The notes: a model not told the origin generated them from the sequence alone. DNA of 34,952 bases from Candidatus Eisenbacteria bacterium RBG_16_71_46 (GCA_001780165.1 MFFQ01000002.1:36677-71628), one strand, 5' to 3'; counted from the first letter of the stretch, positions 1-8,657 are shown. Numbers and translations are program-made.

Positions 1-2513
1 CGGTCGTAGCCGGCGCGGCCGGCGTCGGCCCCGAGATCGAGCACCTGAGGGCCCAGGTCGCCGAGCTGACCCAGACCCGGCAGCGGCTGAGCCGGCTCTA
101 CTTCAGCCAGGTCGAGGAGAACCGCAAACGCGCGCAGAAGCTGCACGAGATCCTCGAAAACATCGGGCGCATCAACGCCGATCTCGATCTCGACCTGCTG
201 CTCAAGCGCCTCGCCGACACCATCCAGTCCAGCCTCGGCTTCCGGGTCGTGCTCATCCGCATCCGCGAGCCCGGCACCAACCGGCTCCGGGCGCGCGCCT
301 TCGCCGGCATCGGCCCCGAGGCGCGCGAGCGCCTCGAGAACGAGGACGTGCTGCTGACCGACTTCATGTCCTGGCTGCGCGACGAGTTCAAGGTCAACCA
401 CTCCTACCTCATCAGTCATGCGCATCCGTTCAGCCAGACGCTGCCGCCGGGCGTGGTGTCGGATCTCGGGACGCGCGAGGAGTGGGAGTGGCACCAGGAG
501 GACGTGCTGCTGGTCCCGCTCTTCAACCGCACCGGCGAGCTGCTGGCCTACTTCTCGGTGGACGATCCCCTCGACCGGCTGGTGCCGTCGCAGGAGTCGA
601 TCGAGCTGCTGGAGATCTTCGGCAACCATGCGGTGGTCGCCATCGAGAACGCCCGCCTCTACCACGAGCTCGAGATCCACAGCCGCGAGCTGGAGGATGC
701 CGGCCAGCGCATGCAGGAGATGCACGCCCTCAAGAGCAACTTCGTCTCCACCGTCTCGCACGAGCTGCGCACCCCGCTGACCGCGATCCGGGCCTACGTG
801 GACACCCTGCTCGCGGCGCGCGAGGGTGAGCTGCCCCACGCCCAGGCGCAGCGCTTCCTGTCCATCATCAACGACGAGAGCCAGCGCCTCGCCCGGCTGA
901 TCGAGTCGGTGCTGGACCTCAACCGATACGATTCCGGCAACCTCAGCATGACCCGCCAGACGGTGGACCTCGCGGAGGTGCTGGAGGAGACCCGGCAACT
1001 GCTCGAACCGGTGGCCCTGACCGGCCAAGTGACTCTCAAGATGTCGGTGGAGGTGGCCGATACACGCATCGAGGCGGATCGCGACCAGATGAGGCAACTT
1101 GCACTGCACCTGGGCAGCAACGCGGTCAAGTTCACGCCGGCGGGCGGCACCGTGACGCTGAGCCTGACCGGGGACGCGCGGGACATCACGATGCACGTCG
1201 AAGACACCGGCATCGGGATCCCCGAGCAGGCCCTGGACAAGATCTTCGAGCGCTTCTACCAGGTGGACTCGTCCCTGGTGCGGCGCTACGGGGGGACCGG
1301 GTTGGGCCTGGCGATCTGCAAGTCGATCGTGGACTGGCACGGCGGCCGGGTGTTCGCGCGAAGCGCCCCCGACCGCGGTTCGCGCTTCACGGTGGTGCTG
1401 CCGCGGCGGACCGGCCCGCGCGTCGCGGTGCGAAGCGCGCCGAAACCGAAGGCGGCGTCGGAAGACGTCCTGAGACTGGCAATCGAAATGGTGGCCGAGG
1501 TGATGAACGCCCGAGTGGTTTCGCTGCTGGTGCCCGACGCCGAGGGCGATCTCGTCATCCAGGCCGCGATCGGCCTCGACGAGCGGATCGTGCGCGAGGC
1601 GCGGATCAAGCGCGGTGAGGGCGTGGCGGGCTGGGTGCTCGAGCACCGCCGGCCGGTGTGCGTCTCCGGGTCGGGCGAATCGAACGAGGTCGCGGCGTCC
1701 GGCCGCCCGCAGTACCGCAGCGGGACGTTCGTCTCGGTGCCGCTCGAGGGCGAGCGCGGCCTGCTCGGCGTGTTGAGCGTGACCGACCGCGCGACCCAGG
1801 AGCCCTTCAACGCCGAGGATTGCCACCTGCTGCTCCACCTCGCCGAGCGCGTGGCGGTGGCCTGGGAGCAGACGCTGGCGATGGAGCAGAGCCAGGTGGG
1901 GGTCGAGGACACCACCGAGGCCCTGCGCACGGTGCTCCAGCACCTCGAGCGCGGACGGCGCAGCGCCCCCAACCGGGTGCGGCTGGCGCGTTCGCTGGCG
2001 CGGGCGCTCAAGCTGTCGGAGTCCGAGGTCGGCGTCATCAGTTTCGCCGCGAGCATCCACGATCTGGGCATGACGCGCGTGGGCGAGAACGTGATCGAGG
2101 GAGGCGGCGGGTTGTCCGAGCAGGACCGCGCGGCCATGGAGCGCCATCCCGAGCTGGGGGCCGACATGCTGCGTCCGCTCGAAACCATGGGCGTGGTCCG
2201 CGACGTCGTGCTCTCGCACCACGAGTGGTATGACGGCAGCGGCTATCCCGGCGGCCTCGCGGGGGACCAGATCCCCATCGGCGGCCGGATCCTCGCGGTG
2301 GTGGACGCCTACGAGAGCATGACGGTGGGGCGCGCGCATCGCGCCGCGCTGTCCAGAGCAGACGCGCTGGACGAGCTGCGGCGCCTCAAGGGCCGCCAGT
2401 TCGATCCACAGGTGGTCGATGCCTTCGAGCGCGCGCTGGAGGAGCTCGATCGGAACCATGCCTCGGAGGCCTCGACGGACGAGGATTCCGCGGTCCCCGA
2501 CGTGAGGAGGTGA
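1..2513 (+). CDS. GAF sensor histidine kinase fused to a second GAF and an HD-GYP domain (5' partial)
   Basis: The frame is open to the left edge of the window, so the true start lies upstream. Residues below are counted from the GTG codon at 249. Before that codon lies a coiled-coil-like stretch rich in Glu, Arg and Leu. A GAF domain covers about residues 1-135. The dimerisation and phosphoacceptor helix carries SHELRTPL with His171. The ATPase domain shows the N-box (GSNAVKFTP), G1 box (DTGIGIP), F-box (FERFYQVD) and G2 box (GGTGLGLAI). A second GAF follows at about 400-545, then an HD-GYP domain at about 570-740 with His604-Asp605, His633, His657-His658, Gly665-Tyr666-Pro667 and Asp686. 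The protein probably autophosphorylates, passes phosphate to the receiver encoded next door, and may bind or cleave cyclic di-GMP. The residue after HDLG is Met608, where HD-GYP enzymes usually have Lys, so hydrolysis is uncertain. No membrane segment is visible in the part present, which suggests a cytosolic sensor. Confidence 0.93.
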   Translation, partial: VVAGAAGVGPEIEHLRAQVAELTQTRQRLSRLYFSQVEENRKRAQKLHEILENIGRINADLDLDLLLKRLADTIQSSLGFRVVLIRIREPGTNRLRARAFAGIGPEARERLENEDVLLTDFMSWLRDEFKVNHSYLISHAHPFSQTLPPGVVSDLGTREEWEWHQEDVLLVPLFNRTGELLAYFSVDDPLDRLVPSQESIELLEIFGNHAVVAIENARLYHELEIHSRELEDAGQRMQEMHALKSNFVSTVSHELRTPLTAIRAYVDTLLAAREGELPHAQAQRFLSIINDESQRLARLIESVLDLNRYDSGNLSMTRQTVDLAEVLEETRQLLEPVALTGQVTLKMSVEVADTRIEADRDQMRQLALHLGSNAVKFTPAGGTVTLSLTGDARDITMHVEDTGIGIPEQALDKIFERFYQVDSSLVRRYGGTGLGLAICKSIVDWHGGRVFARSAPDRGSRFTVVLPRRTGPRVAVRSAPKPKAASEDVLRLAIEMVAEVMNARVVSLLVPDAEGDLVIQAAIGLDERIVREARIKRGEGVAGWVLEHRRPVCVSGSGESNEVAASGRPQYRSGTFVSVPLEGERGLLGVLSVTDRATQEPFNAEDCHLLLHLAERVAVAWEQTLAMEQSQVGVEDTTEALRTVLQHLERGRRSAPNRVRLARSLARALKLSESEVGVISFAASIHDLGMTRVGENVIEGGGGLSEQDRAAMERHPELGADMLRPLETMGVVRDVVLSHHEWYDGSGYPGGLAGDQIPIGGRILAVVDAYESMTVGRAHRAALSRADALDELRRLKGRQFDPQVVDAFERALEELDRNHASEASTDEDSAVPDVRR

Positions 2514-2515
2514 TC
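2505..2515 (+). promoter_or_regulatory. Full-length Shine-Dalgarno that decides the response-regulator start
   Basis: AGGAGGTGATC is complementary to the whole anti-Shine-Dalgarno tail of bacterial 16S rRNA. It ends the kinase gene and sits 8 bases (counted from AGGAGG) before the GTG at 2519. An in-frame GTG at 2510 lies inside this site and is therefore an unlikely start. The arrangement implies translational coupling of kinase and regulator. Confidence 0.75.
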
Positions 2516-2518
2516 GAA

Positions 2519-2914
2519 GTGGCGAAAGGAAGGATCCTGGTCGTCGACGACGAGATCTACATCGTGCACATCCTGGACTTCAGCCTCGGGATGGAAGGCT
2601 ACGAGGTGCTCACCGCGCTGGACGGAGAGCAGGCGCTGGAAAAGGCGCGCGCGGAGCATCCGGATCTCATCGTGCTCGACATCATGATGCCCAAGCTCGA
2701 CGGATACGAGACCTGCAAGCTGCTGAAGTCGGAAGACGGGACCCGCGACATCCCCGTCATCCTGCTCTCGGCCAAGGGCCGTAACGTCGACCAGAAGATC
2801 GGCTTCGAGGTGGGCGCCGACGACTACATCACCAAGCCGTTCAGCCCGCGCAAGCTGGTCGAGCGCATCAACGCCATACTCGGTCAGACCAGCCCCCACC
2901 GCATGCAGGCGTAG
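2519..2914 (+). CDS. Single-domain response regulator (CheY-like receiver)
   Basis: A 131-residue receiver domain with no output domain. The acidic pair Asp10-Asp11, phosphoacceptor Asp54 (in LIVLDIMMP), switch Ser84 and Lys106 (in TKPF) are all present, so it should be phosphorylatable. The protein ends soon after the last receiver helix. It follows the histidine kinase directly and is probably its partner. Output is therefore likely by protein-protein contact, or by phosphotransfer onward, not by DNA binding. The start at 2519 (MAKGRILVVDDE) is preferred because a perfect Shine-Dalgarno lies at 2505-2515; the in-frame GTG at 2510, overlapping the kinase stop, is the alternative. Confidence 0.93.
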   Translation: MAKGRILVVDDEIYIVHILDFSLGMEGYEVLTALDGEQALEKARAEHPDLIVLDIMMPKLDGYETCKLLKSEDGTRDIPVILLSAKGRNVDQKIGFEVGADDYITKPFSPRKLVERINAILGQTSPHRMQA

Positions 2915-2953
2915 GCCCCGGAGCGCGCGTTCTCCACGACGCGTCCCGGGGCC
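2914..2953 (+). terminator. Stem-loop just after the response regulator, possible terminator
   Basis: Starting on the last base of the stop codon, GGCCCCGG (2914-2921) pairs with CCGGGGCC (2946-2953). An inner CGCGT (2926-2930) pairs with ACGCG (2939-2943) around an 8-base loop. A second small hairpin, GCCCCGG-C-CCGGGGC, follows at 2969-2983. No U-run follows either one, so this is either a U-less terminator or a 3'-end-stabilising structure. Its position between the signalling pair and priA supports a transcript boundary. Confidence 0.45.
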
Positions 2954-3011
2954 GGTCCGCGCGCGGAGGCCCCGGCCCGGGGCTTCGAGGTTTCGCTTGC
3001 CGCCGCCGCCG

Positions 3012-3034
3012 GCGCACCGCAGACTCCGGTGCGC
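3012..3034 (+). other. Perfect hairpin in the priA upstream region
   Basis: GCGCACCG (3012-3019) and CGGTGCGC (3027-3034) form an uninterrupted 8-bp stem around a 7-base loop, about 70 bases before the likely priA start. It could be a leader hairpin or part of a boundary with the preceding unit. No T-run follows. Confidence 0.4.
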
Positions 3035-3104
3035 TCCGCCGCGCCGCGACGTGAGCTGCGCACCGAGATCCGCCGGTTTCACCCCCGTCCCCTTGATCGA
3101 GGCC

Positions 3105-5105
3105 ATGTCCTTCGCGCACGTCGCGCTGCCGCTGCCGCTGCGCCAGACTTTCGTCTACCGCGTTCCCGAGGCGCTGGCCGCACGGGTGAGCCCGGGGGTG
3201 CAGGTCCAGGTGCCGTTCCGTGGTCGCCCGTGCCGCGGGTTCGTCGTCGGGCTGTCGGCGGAATCGCCGCGGACCGACGTGACCGCGCTCTCGGCGGTGC
3301 TGACGCCGCCCGTGCTCTCGCCCCACTTGCTGGCGCTCGCGGGGTGGATCGCGGGCTACTACCTGGCGCCGCTCGGCGAGGTGCTCGCCGCCGCGATGCC
3401 CGGCGGCCACGAGGGCTTCGCCCGCAGCCGTGCGCGCCGCGCCGCGGTCGAGGACCCGGTGGCGGAGCTGGCGATCCCCGAGCACCTCACCCTCACGGCC
3501 GAGCAGCGGGCGGCGGCGAAGGCGATCGAGCAGGCGGTCGCGGCGCGTGCCTTCGCCCCGATCCTGCTCCACGGCGTGACCGCGAGCGGCAAGACCGAGG
3601 TCTACCTGCGCGCCGCGCGCGTCGCGCGCGAGGGCGGCGGGCAAGCGCTGGTGCTGGTGCCCGAGGTCGCCCTGGGCTCGCAGGTGGTGGCCGAGTTCCG
3701 CCGCCGCTTCGGCGGGCGGGTGGGGGTGCTCCACTCCTACCTGTCGGTGGGGGAGCGCCGCCGCAACTGGGAGCTGGCGCGGCGTGGCGCGCTCGACGTG
3801 GTGGTCGGCGCGCGCTCCGCGGTGTTCGCGCCGCTGCCCGACCTGCGCCTGATCGTGGTCGACGAGGAACACGAGCCCGCCTACAAGCAGAGCGAGCAGC
3901 TGCGCTACCACGGGCGCGACACCGCGGTGCGGCGCGCGCAGATGCTCGGCATCCCGGTGGTGCTGGGTTCGGCCACGCCGAGCCTGGAATCGCTCGCCAA
4001 CGCCGCGCGCGGAAAGTACCGGGCGCTGCGCCTACCGCGGCGGGTGGATGGACGTCGCCTGCCGGCGGTGCGGGTCGTGGACCTGCGGCGCGAGAGCCGC
4101 GCCGGCGCCATGCTCTCGGGCACGCTGCGCGAGGCGCTCGGCGCCCGCCTCGAGCGCGGCGAGCAGGCGCTGCTGTTCCTCAACCGCCGCGGGCATTCGC
4201 ACTTCACGCAATGCCGCCAGTGCGGCTACGTGCCGCGCTGCCCGCAGTGCGACATCACGCTCACGCTCCACCTCGCGCCGCAGGCCTGGCGCTGCCACTA
4301 CTGCGACCATCGCCAGCCGGCCTCCGCGACCTGCCCGCAGTGCCGGGCGGCGCTGCTGCGCTTCGGCGGCGGCGGCACGCAACGCGTCGAGCGCGAGATC
4401 CGCGCCGCGTTCCCGGCCGCGCGCGTGCTGCGGCTCGACACCGACGTCGCGCGCGACCGCCGCCGGCCGTCGGAGATCCTCGTGGCGTTCGCGCGCGGCG
4501 AGGCCGACGTGCTGGTCGGCACGCAGATGATCGCCAAGGGGCTGGACTTCCCGCGCGTCACCCTGGTCGGAGTGCTCGATGCCGACGTGGCGCTGCACCT
4601 CCCCGACTTCCGGGCCAGCGAGCGCACCTACCAGCTCATCGTCCAGGTGTCGGGGCGCGCGGGTCGGGGGGCGCTCGCCGGCGAGGTCGTGGTGCAGACC
4701 TGCACCCCGGAGCACCCCGCGGTGGCGGCGGCGACCCTGCAGGACGATCGCGCGTTCCTCGACGGCGAGCTGGCGCAGCGGCGCGAGGCCGGCTATCCGC
4801 CCTACACCCGACTGGCGGCGCTGCTGTTCTCGGGCCCGGACGAGGCGGACGTCGAGCGCGCCGCGACCCGGGTCGCGGACGCGATCGCGGACCAGGCCGG
4901 GCGCACCGGCGTCGTGGTGCTGGGGCCGGCGCCGCAGGCGCTGCCGCGACTGCGCGGCCGCCACCGCTGGCACCTGCTGCTCAAGGCCACCCACGCCGAT
5001 CGCCTGAGGGCGGTGGCGCAGGCGGCGCTCGATGCGGCGGCCGCGCCCGGGGGGCCGAAGACGGTGCGGGTGATCGCCGACGTCGATCCCATCGAGGTGC
5101 TGTGA
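3105..5105 (+). CDS. priA: Primosomal replication-restart helicase PriA
   Basis: PriA is a 3'-5' superfamily 2 helicase that recognises stalled forks and reloads the replicative helicase. The 666-residue product begins with the 3'-DNA-binding domain (AHVALPLPLRQTFVYRVP). Walker A GVTASGKTE has Lys163, and Walker B is DEEH at 253-256. The zinc-binding insertion has all eight cysteines at 370, 373, 379, 382, 397, 400, 410 and 413. Motifs IV-VI follow (GTQMIAKGLDFPRVTLV, QVSGRAGRG). It is slightly shorter than the 732 residues of E. coli PriA. The start at ATG 3105 is preferred because the conserved N-terminus begins there; the frame stays open upstream to at least 2997, but that part is low complexity. 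No clear ribosome site precedes 3105, and TTG 3093 is an alternative. All catalytic motifs are intact. Confidence 0.95.
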   Translation: MSFAHVALPLPLRQTFVYRVPEALAARVSPGVQVQVPFRGRPCRGFVVGLSAESPRTDVTALSAVLTPPVLSPHLLALAGWIAGYYLAPLGEVLAAAMPGGHEGFARSRARRAAVEDPVAELAIPEHLTLTAEQRAAAKAIEQAVAARAFAPILLHGVTASGKTEVYLRAARVAREGGGQALVLVPEVALGSQVVAEFRRRFGGRVGVLHSYLSVGERRRNWELARRGALDVVVGARSAVFAPLPDLRLIVVDEEHEPAYKQSEQLRYHGRDTAVRRAQMLGIPVVLGSATPSLESLANAARGKYRALRLPRRVDGRRLPAVRVVDLRRESRAGAMLSGTLREALGARLERGEQALLFLNRRGHSHFTQCRQCGYVPRCPQCDITLTLHLAPQAWRCHYCDHRQPASATCPQCRAALLRFGGGGTQRVEREIRAAFPAARVLRLDTDVARDRRRPSEILVAFARGEADVLVGTQMIAKGLDFPRVTLVGVLDADVALHLPDFRASERTYQLIVQVSGRAGRGALAGEVVVQTCTPEHPAVAAATLQDDRAFLDGELAQRREAGYPPYTRLAALLFSGPDEADVERAATRVADAIADQAGRTGVVVLGPAPQALPRLRGRHRWHLLLKATHADRLRAVAQAALDAAAAPGGPKTVRVIADVDPIEVL

Positions 5106-5186
5106 CGCCACGGCGGCGCGGCGGGCGCGCCACGTGAGCGCGGATGTCAGGGCCGCGTCACGCCCCGGGGGGCAGGGGCCTTCGTC

Positions 5187-5216
5187 TTGACGCGCATGAG
5201 TTTGCGGGCCTAGAGT
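5187..5216 (+). promoter_or_regulatory. Promoter for the HD-phosphohydrolase and TPR genes
   Basis: TTGACG at 5187-5192, an 18-base spacer, and TAGAGT at 5211-5216 (T1, A2 and T6 of the -10 consensus). It lies about 70 bases before the ATG at 5283 and matches five other promoter-like sites in the window. Confidence 0.6.
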
Positions 5217-5282
5217 CGCGGCGTCCGCGCGACCCTCCGCCCGCTCCGGGACGTGGCATCATTCCCGCATGGAAGTCTCATC

Positions 5283-6020
5283 ATGACCCAGGAACCGACC
5301 ACCAAAGCCGTCCCGTCCCCGCCGGCGCCCCCCACGGACCGGGCGAGCGCCGCCGTTCCTCTCATCACCTTCGAGTCGGTGCGCGAGAGCCCGCGGGTCA
5401 AGTCCTACGTGCGCCAGGCCGATGAATCGCTGGCGGAGATCGGCTACACCGAGCACGGCGAGCGTCACGTCGGACTGGTCGCCCACATCGCCTACAACAC
5501 GCTCAAGCGACTCGGCTACCCCGAGCGCGACGCCGAGCTGGCGGCGATCGCCGGCTACCTGCACGACATCGGCAACGCCGTGAACCGCGAGAGTCACGCG
5601 CAGACCGGGGCGGTGATGGCGATGATGCTGCTCAAGGAAGTGGGCATGCCGGACGTCGAAATCCTGCGGGTCATCGGCGCGATCGGGAATCACCACGAGA
5701 ACGACGGCGACCCGGTGAGCGCGGTGGCCGCCGCCGTCATCATGGCCGACAAGAGCGACGTCCACCGGACCCGCGTGCGCAATCCGGACATGATCAAGTT
5801 CGACATCCACGACCGGGTGAACTACGCGGTGCAGAAGAGCTTCCTCAACGTCGACGAATCGAAGAAGCAGATCACGCTGGAACTCACCATCGATACGGGC
5901 ATCTCCCAGGTCATGGAATACTTCGAGATCTTCATGACCCGCATGCTGGCGTCGCGCAAGGCGGCGGCGTACCTGGGAACCTCGTTCGGCCTGATGGTGA
6001 ACGGCAACCGGCTGACCTAA
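5283..6020 (+). CDS. HD-domain metal-dependent phosphohydrolase
   Basis: A 245-residue cytosolic protein with a single HD domain. The putative metal ligands are His62 and/or His68, His94-Asp95 (in YLHDIGNAVN), His137-His138 (NHHEND) and Asp156 (MADKSDVHR). The spacing and the HDIG and ADKSDVHR signatures match a conserved uncharacterised family of HD hydrolases found in many anaerobes and deep-branching bacteria. The substrate is unknown; nucleotides or phosphorylated metabolites are typical for the fold. The start at 5283 is chosen because GGAAG lies 7 bases before it; a GTG at 5253 has no ribosome site. The first 35 residues are Pro/Ala-rich and probably disordered. It is followed 10 bases later by the TPR gene and shares its promoter. 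Confidence 0.85.
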   Translation: MTQEPTTKAVPSPPAPPTDRASAAVPLITFESVRESPRVKSYVRQADESLAEIGYTEHGERHVGLVAHIAYNTLKRLGYPERDAELAAIAGYLHDIGNAVNRESHAQTGAVMAMMLLKEVGMPDVEILRVIGAIGNHHENDGDPVSAVAAAVIMADKSDVHRTRVRNPDMIKFDIHDRVNYAVQKSFLNVDESKKQITLELTIDTGISQVMEYFEIFMTRMLASRKAAAYLGTSFGLMVNGNRLT

Positions 6021-6030
6021 GGAGGAATCC

Positions 6031-7491
6031 GTGACGCTCCGAGCAGTGGCGTTCGGGATGATGGCCGCGGGCCTCGGCGTCCTCGCCTCGTCGGGCGCCG
6101 CCCTGGCGCGCAATCCGCATTGCGCGGGCGGCATCCAGTACGTGGTGCAAGGCATGCGCGACAAGGACAAGGGCAACCTCGAGGACTACGCGCGTGAAAT
6201 GAACAAGGCGGTAGCCCAGCTCGAGATGTGCCGCCAGGAGGATCCGGGCGACATCGAGGCGCTCGGCTACCTCGGTTGGGCCTACGCCGAGCTCGACAGC
6301 GCCCGCCAGGCCGGCGAGGCGTTCGATCGGGCGATCGCGGGGTTCACCGCCAAGGGCGACAAGAAGAAGCTCGACTGGGTGACGAACAACCGCGACGCCT
6401 ACTGGGCGAAGGCCTTCAACGACGCCATCGCCAAGATCCAGTCCGCGCAGGAGGCGTATCCGGAATTCACCCGGGCCCCCGAGAACGAGGCCGATGAGAC
6501 GCTCAAGCAGGAGGCGAGGAAGCGCTACGACGAAGCCCTCGCCAGCCTGGCGCTAGCCTCGGGGCTGCGTCCCGACCACCCGCAGACCCTCCGCAGCCTC
6601 GGCTCGGTGTACGCCTTCATGGGCGAGTTCCAGAAGGCGGCCGAGGTGTTCCAGCGAGGGCTCACGATCGCGCCCGCCGACACGTCGCTCATGACCTCGA
6701 TGAAATCGGTGCGTAGCGCGTACGCGAGCCAGCTCATCAGGGAGAAGCGCTACGACGAGGCGCTGACCTATTTCGAGAGCCTGGCCAAGACCAGCCCCAA
6801 CGATGCCGACGTCATGGTGGGACTGGCGGACGCGCACTTCAACCGCGCCCGCGCCCTCGAGGGCGATGCGCGCAAGCCGGAGTTCGAGGCCGCGGGCGAT
6901 GCTTACGCGCGGGCCGCGGCGCTGCGGACGGCGGACGCCGACCTGGCCTTCAATGCCGCGCTCGCGTTCCAGAACGCCGGCAACTGGGTGAAGGCCGAGA
7001 CCCAGTGGCGCAAGTCGCTCGCGGCGAGGCCGAACGACGTGGACGCGCTCTCGGCGCTGGCGGCGACCCTGGCCGAGCTCAAGAAGTTCGACGAGGCGGT
7101 GACGGTGCTGCAGCAGGCGATCGCGGCGGATCCCAGGAACAAGACCCTCCATCGTCAGCTCGGCGCGGTCTACACCAAGGCCCAGAACAACGCCAAGGCC
7201 ACGCAGGAGCTGATGGTGTTCCTCGCGCTGCAGAACGGCGAGGCGGTGGCCAATCCGGACTCCGCGGCCAAGTCGGAGGCCAAGGCCGGCGGCGACCCGG
7301 CCAAGGTGCTGGCCAGCGCCGGCGTCCCCGAGCAGTTGATTCCGTGGGAGGCCGACTCCGAGAAGTACCAATCATGGTTCTACTGGTCCAAGGGCGTGGC
7401 CTACCACTTCAAGGGCACCGCGCAGGTCGTGAAGTCGGAGTGGAGCACGGCCAAGGCGAAGTCGACACTCGGAGTGGGCGCCGCGAAGTAG
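6031..7491 (+). CDS. Exported tetratricopeptide-repeat protein
   Basis: The 486-residue product starts at GTG 6031, preceded by GGAGGA at 6021-6026, directly after the stop of the HD gene. Residues 1-26 form a signal peptide (hydrophobic stretch FGMMAAGLGVLASSGAALA, then cleavage near ALA-RN). The rest is a series of TPR-type helix pairs, with recognisable units around 75-105, 165-230, 250-300 and 310-390 (for example KKFDEAVTVLQQAIAADP). TPR arrays scaffold protein-protein contacts, so a periplasmic assembly or envelope role is likely. The C-terminal 70 residues leave the repeat pattern and end in an aromatic segment with KYQSWFYWSKGVAYHF. The specific partner is unknown. Co-transcription with the HD hydrolase is likely, but no functional link is evident. 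Confidence 0.85.
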   Translation: MTLRAVAFGMMAAGLGVLASSGAALARNPHCAGGIQYVVQGMRDKDKGNLEDYAREMNKAVAQLEMCRQEDPGDIEALGYLGWAYAELDSARQAGEAFDRAIAGFTAKGDKKKLDWVTNNRDAYWAKAFNDAIAKIQSAQEAYPEFTRAPENEADETLKQEARKRYDEALASLALASGLRPDHPQTLRSLGSVYAFMGEFQKAAEVFQRGLTIAPADTSLMTSMKSVRSAYASQLIREKRYDEALTYFESLAKTSPNDADVMVGLADAHFNRARALEGDARKPEFEAAGDAYARAAALRTADADLAFNAALAFQNAGNWVKAETQWRKSLAARPNDVDALSALAATLAELKKFDEAVTVLQQAIAADPRNKTLHRQLGAVYTKAQNNAKATQELMVFLALQNGEAVANPDSAAKSEAKAGGDPAKVLASAGVPEQLIPWEADSEKYQSWFYWSKGVAYHFKGTAQVVKSEWSTAKAKSTLGVGAAK

Positions 7492-7567
7492 GCGCGGGCG
7501 CCCGATGCCGCGCGGCCGGCGCAACCGGCTCGCGCGGCGTTCGCGTTCGGCGGCGGAGGCGGCGGGC

Positions 7568-8527
7568 GTGAGCGGGCGGCTGGCGCAGGGGACGGTGGCG
7601 GTGCTGGGCTTCGGCCATCAGGGCGAAGTCCAGGCGCTGAACCTGCGCGACGCGGGACTCGCGGTGGTGGTCGGCGCCCGCCCGGGCGGCGAGTCCGAGC
7701 GGCGCGCGAGCGCCGCGGGCTTCGCCACCCGCGATCCGGCCGGAGCACTGCGCGGCGCGCGCACCGTGGCGGTGCTCCTGCCCGACCAGGCGCTGCCCGC
7801 CGCCTGGCCGGCGCTCGCCCCGGCGCTGGCACCCGGCGCGGCGCTGGTGTTCGCGCATGGTTTCAACCTCCTCTTTGGCGGGCTGGCGTTTCCCGAATCC
7901 GTGGACGTCGTGCTGGTGGCGCCCACGGGTCCGGGCTCGGCACTGCGCGCCGCGCGCGAAGGCGGCGCACCGCTGCCGGCCTACCTCGCGGTGCACCGTG
8001 AGGCGAGCGGCGTGGCCTGGGAGGTGGCCGAGGCCTACGCCGCCGCCCTGGGCTGCGCCCCGCTGTGGCGCACGACGGTGCGCGAGGAGACCGAAGTGGA
8101 TCTCTTCGGCGAGCAGGTCGTGCTCTGCGGCGGGATGAACGCGCTGGTGACCGCGGCGTTCGAGACCCTGGTCGAGCACGGCTACACTCCGGAGATCGCC
8201 TACCTCGAGTGCGTCCACCAGCTCAAGTACCTGGCCGACCTTCTGCATGCGCGCGGGGTCGCCGGGCTGCGCGACGCGATCAGCGGGACCGCGCTGTTCG
8301 GCGATCTCAGCCGCGGGCCGCGCGTGATCGGGCCTGAGAGCCGGGCCGAGATGCGGGCCATCCTGGACGAAATCCGCAGTGGGGACTTCGCCCGCGCCTG
8401 GGCCCGCGAGGCGTCGGGCGGGCGCCGCTGGCTCGACGCCGAGGTCGAGCGTGCCCGCGGCCATGCGCTCGAGGCGGCGCGCCGCCGGGCGCTCGCCGGC
8501 GGGTCGGACCCGGCCAAAGGCGACTAG
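7568..8527 (+). CDS. ilvC: Divergent ketol-acid reductoisomerase (IlvC-like)
   Basis: The family converts acetohydroxy acids to dihydroxy acids with NADPH and Mg2+ in valine, leucine and isoleucine synthesis. This 319-residue product has the Rossmann motif GFGHQG, then AHGFNLLFG, DVVLVAPTGPG and DLFGEQVVLCGG. Family metal ligands Asp190, Glu194 and Glu226 correspond to Asp178, Glu182 and Glu214 here with the same spacing, but the fourth, Glu230, is Gln218 (YLECVHQLKY instead of the usual HELK). The substrate serine region is AISGTALFGD. The start at GTG 7568 is preferred because GGAGG lies 8 bases upstream; ATG 7505 would add a basic, low-complexity 21-residue leader. No ilvB, ilvN, ilvD or leu gene is adjacent, unusual for ilvC. 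It may be a working variant or a specialised paralogue. Confidence 0.85.
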   Translation: MSGRLAQGTVAVLGFGHQGEVQALNLRDAGLAVVVGARPGGESERRASAAGFATRDPAGALRGARTVAVLLPDQALPAAWPALAPALAPGAALVFAHGFNLLFGGLAFPESVDVVLVAPTGPGSALRAAREGGAPLPAYLAVHREASGVAWEVAEAYAAALGCAPLWRTTVREETEVDLFGEQVVLCGGMNALVTAAFETLVEHGYTPEIAYLECVHQLKYLADLLHARGVAGLRDAISGTALFGDLSRGPRVIGPESRAEMRAILDEIRSGDFARAWAREASGGRRWLDAEVERARGHALEAARRRALAGGSDPAKGD

Positions 8528-8557
8528 GAATCGCGCAACGCCTTGTGCAAAAACTGA

Positions 8558-8587
8558 TTGACAGGTTTTCCGAGACCTTGCTAGCCT
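8558..8587 (+). promoter_or_regulatory. Promoter for the HU gene
   Basis: A perfect -35 TTGACA at 8558-8563, an 18-base spacer and TAGCCT at 8582-8587, preceded by TGC (extended -10 form). It lies in a locally AT-richer stretch about 70 bases before the HU start codon. Confidence 0.75.
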
Positions 8588-8657
8588 CCGCGCGAGTTCA
8601 CGGGTCCTTCCATCTGGGGGCTGACGCCCCGGGCCCGGCCGGCATGAGGAGGGCGAG

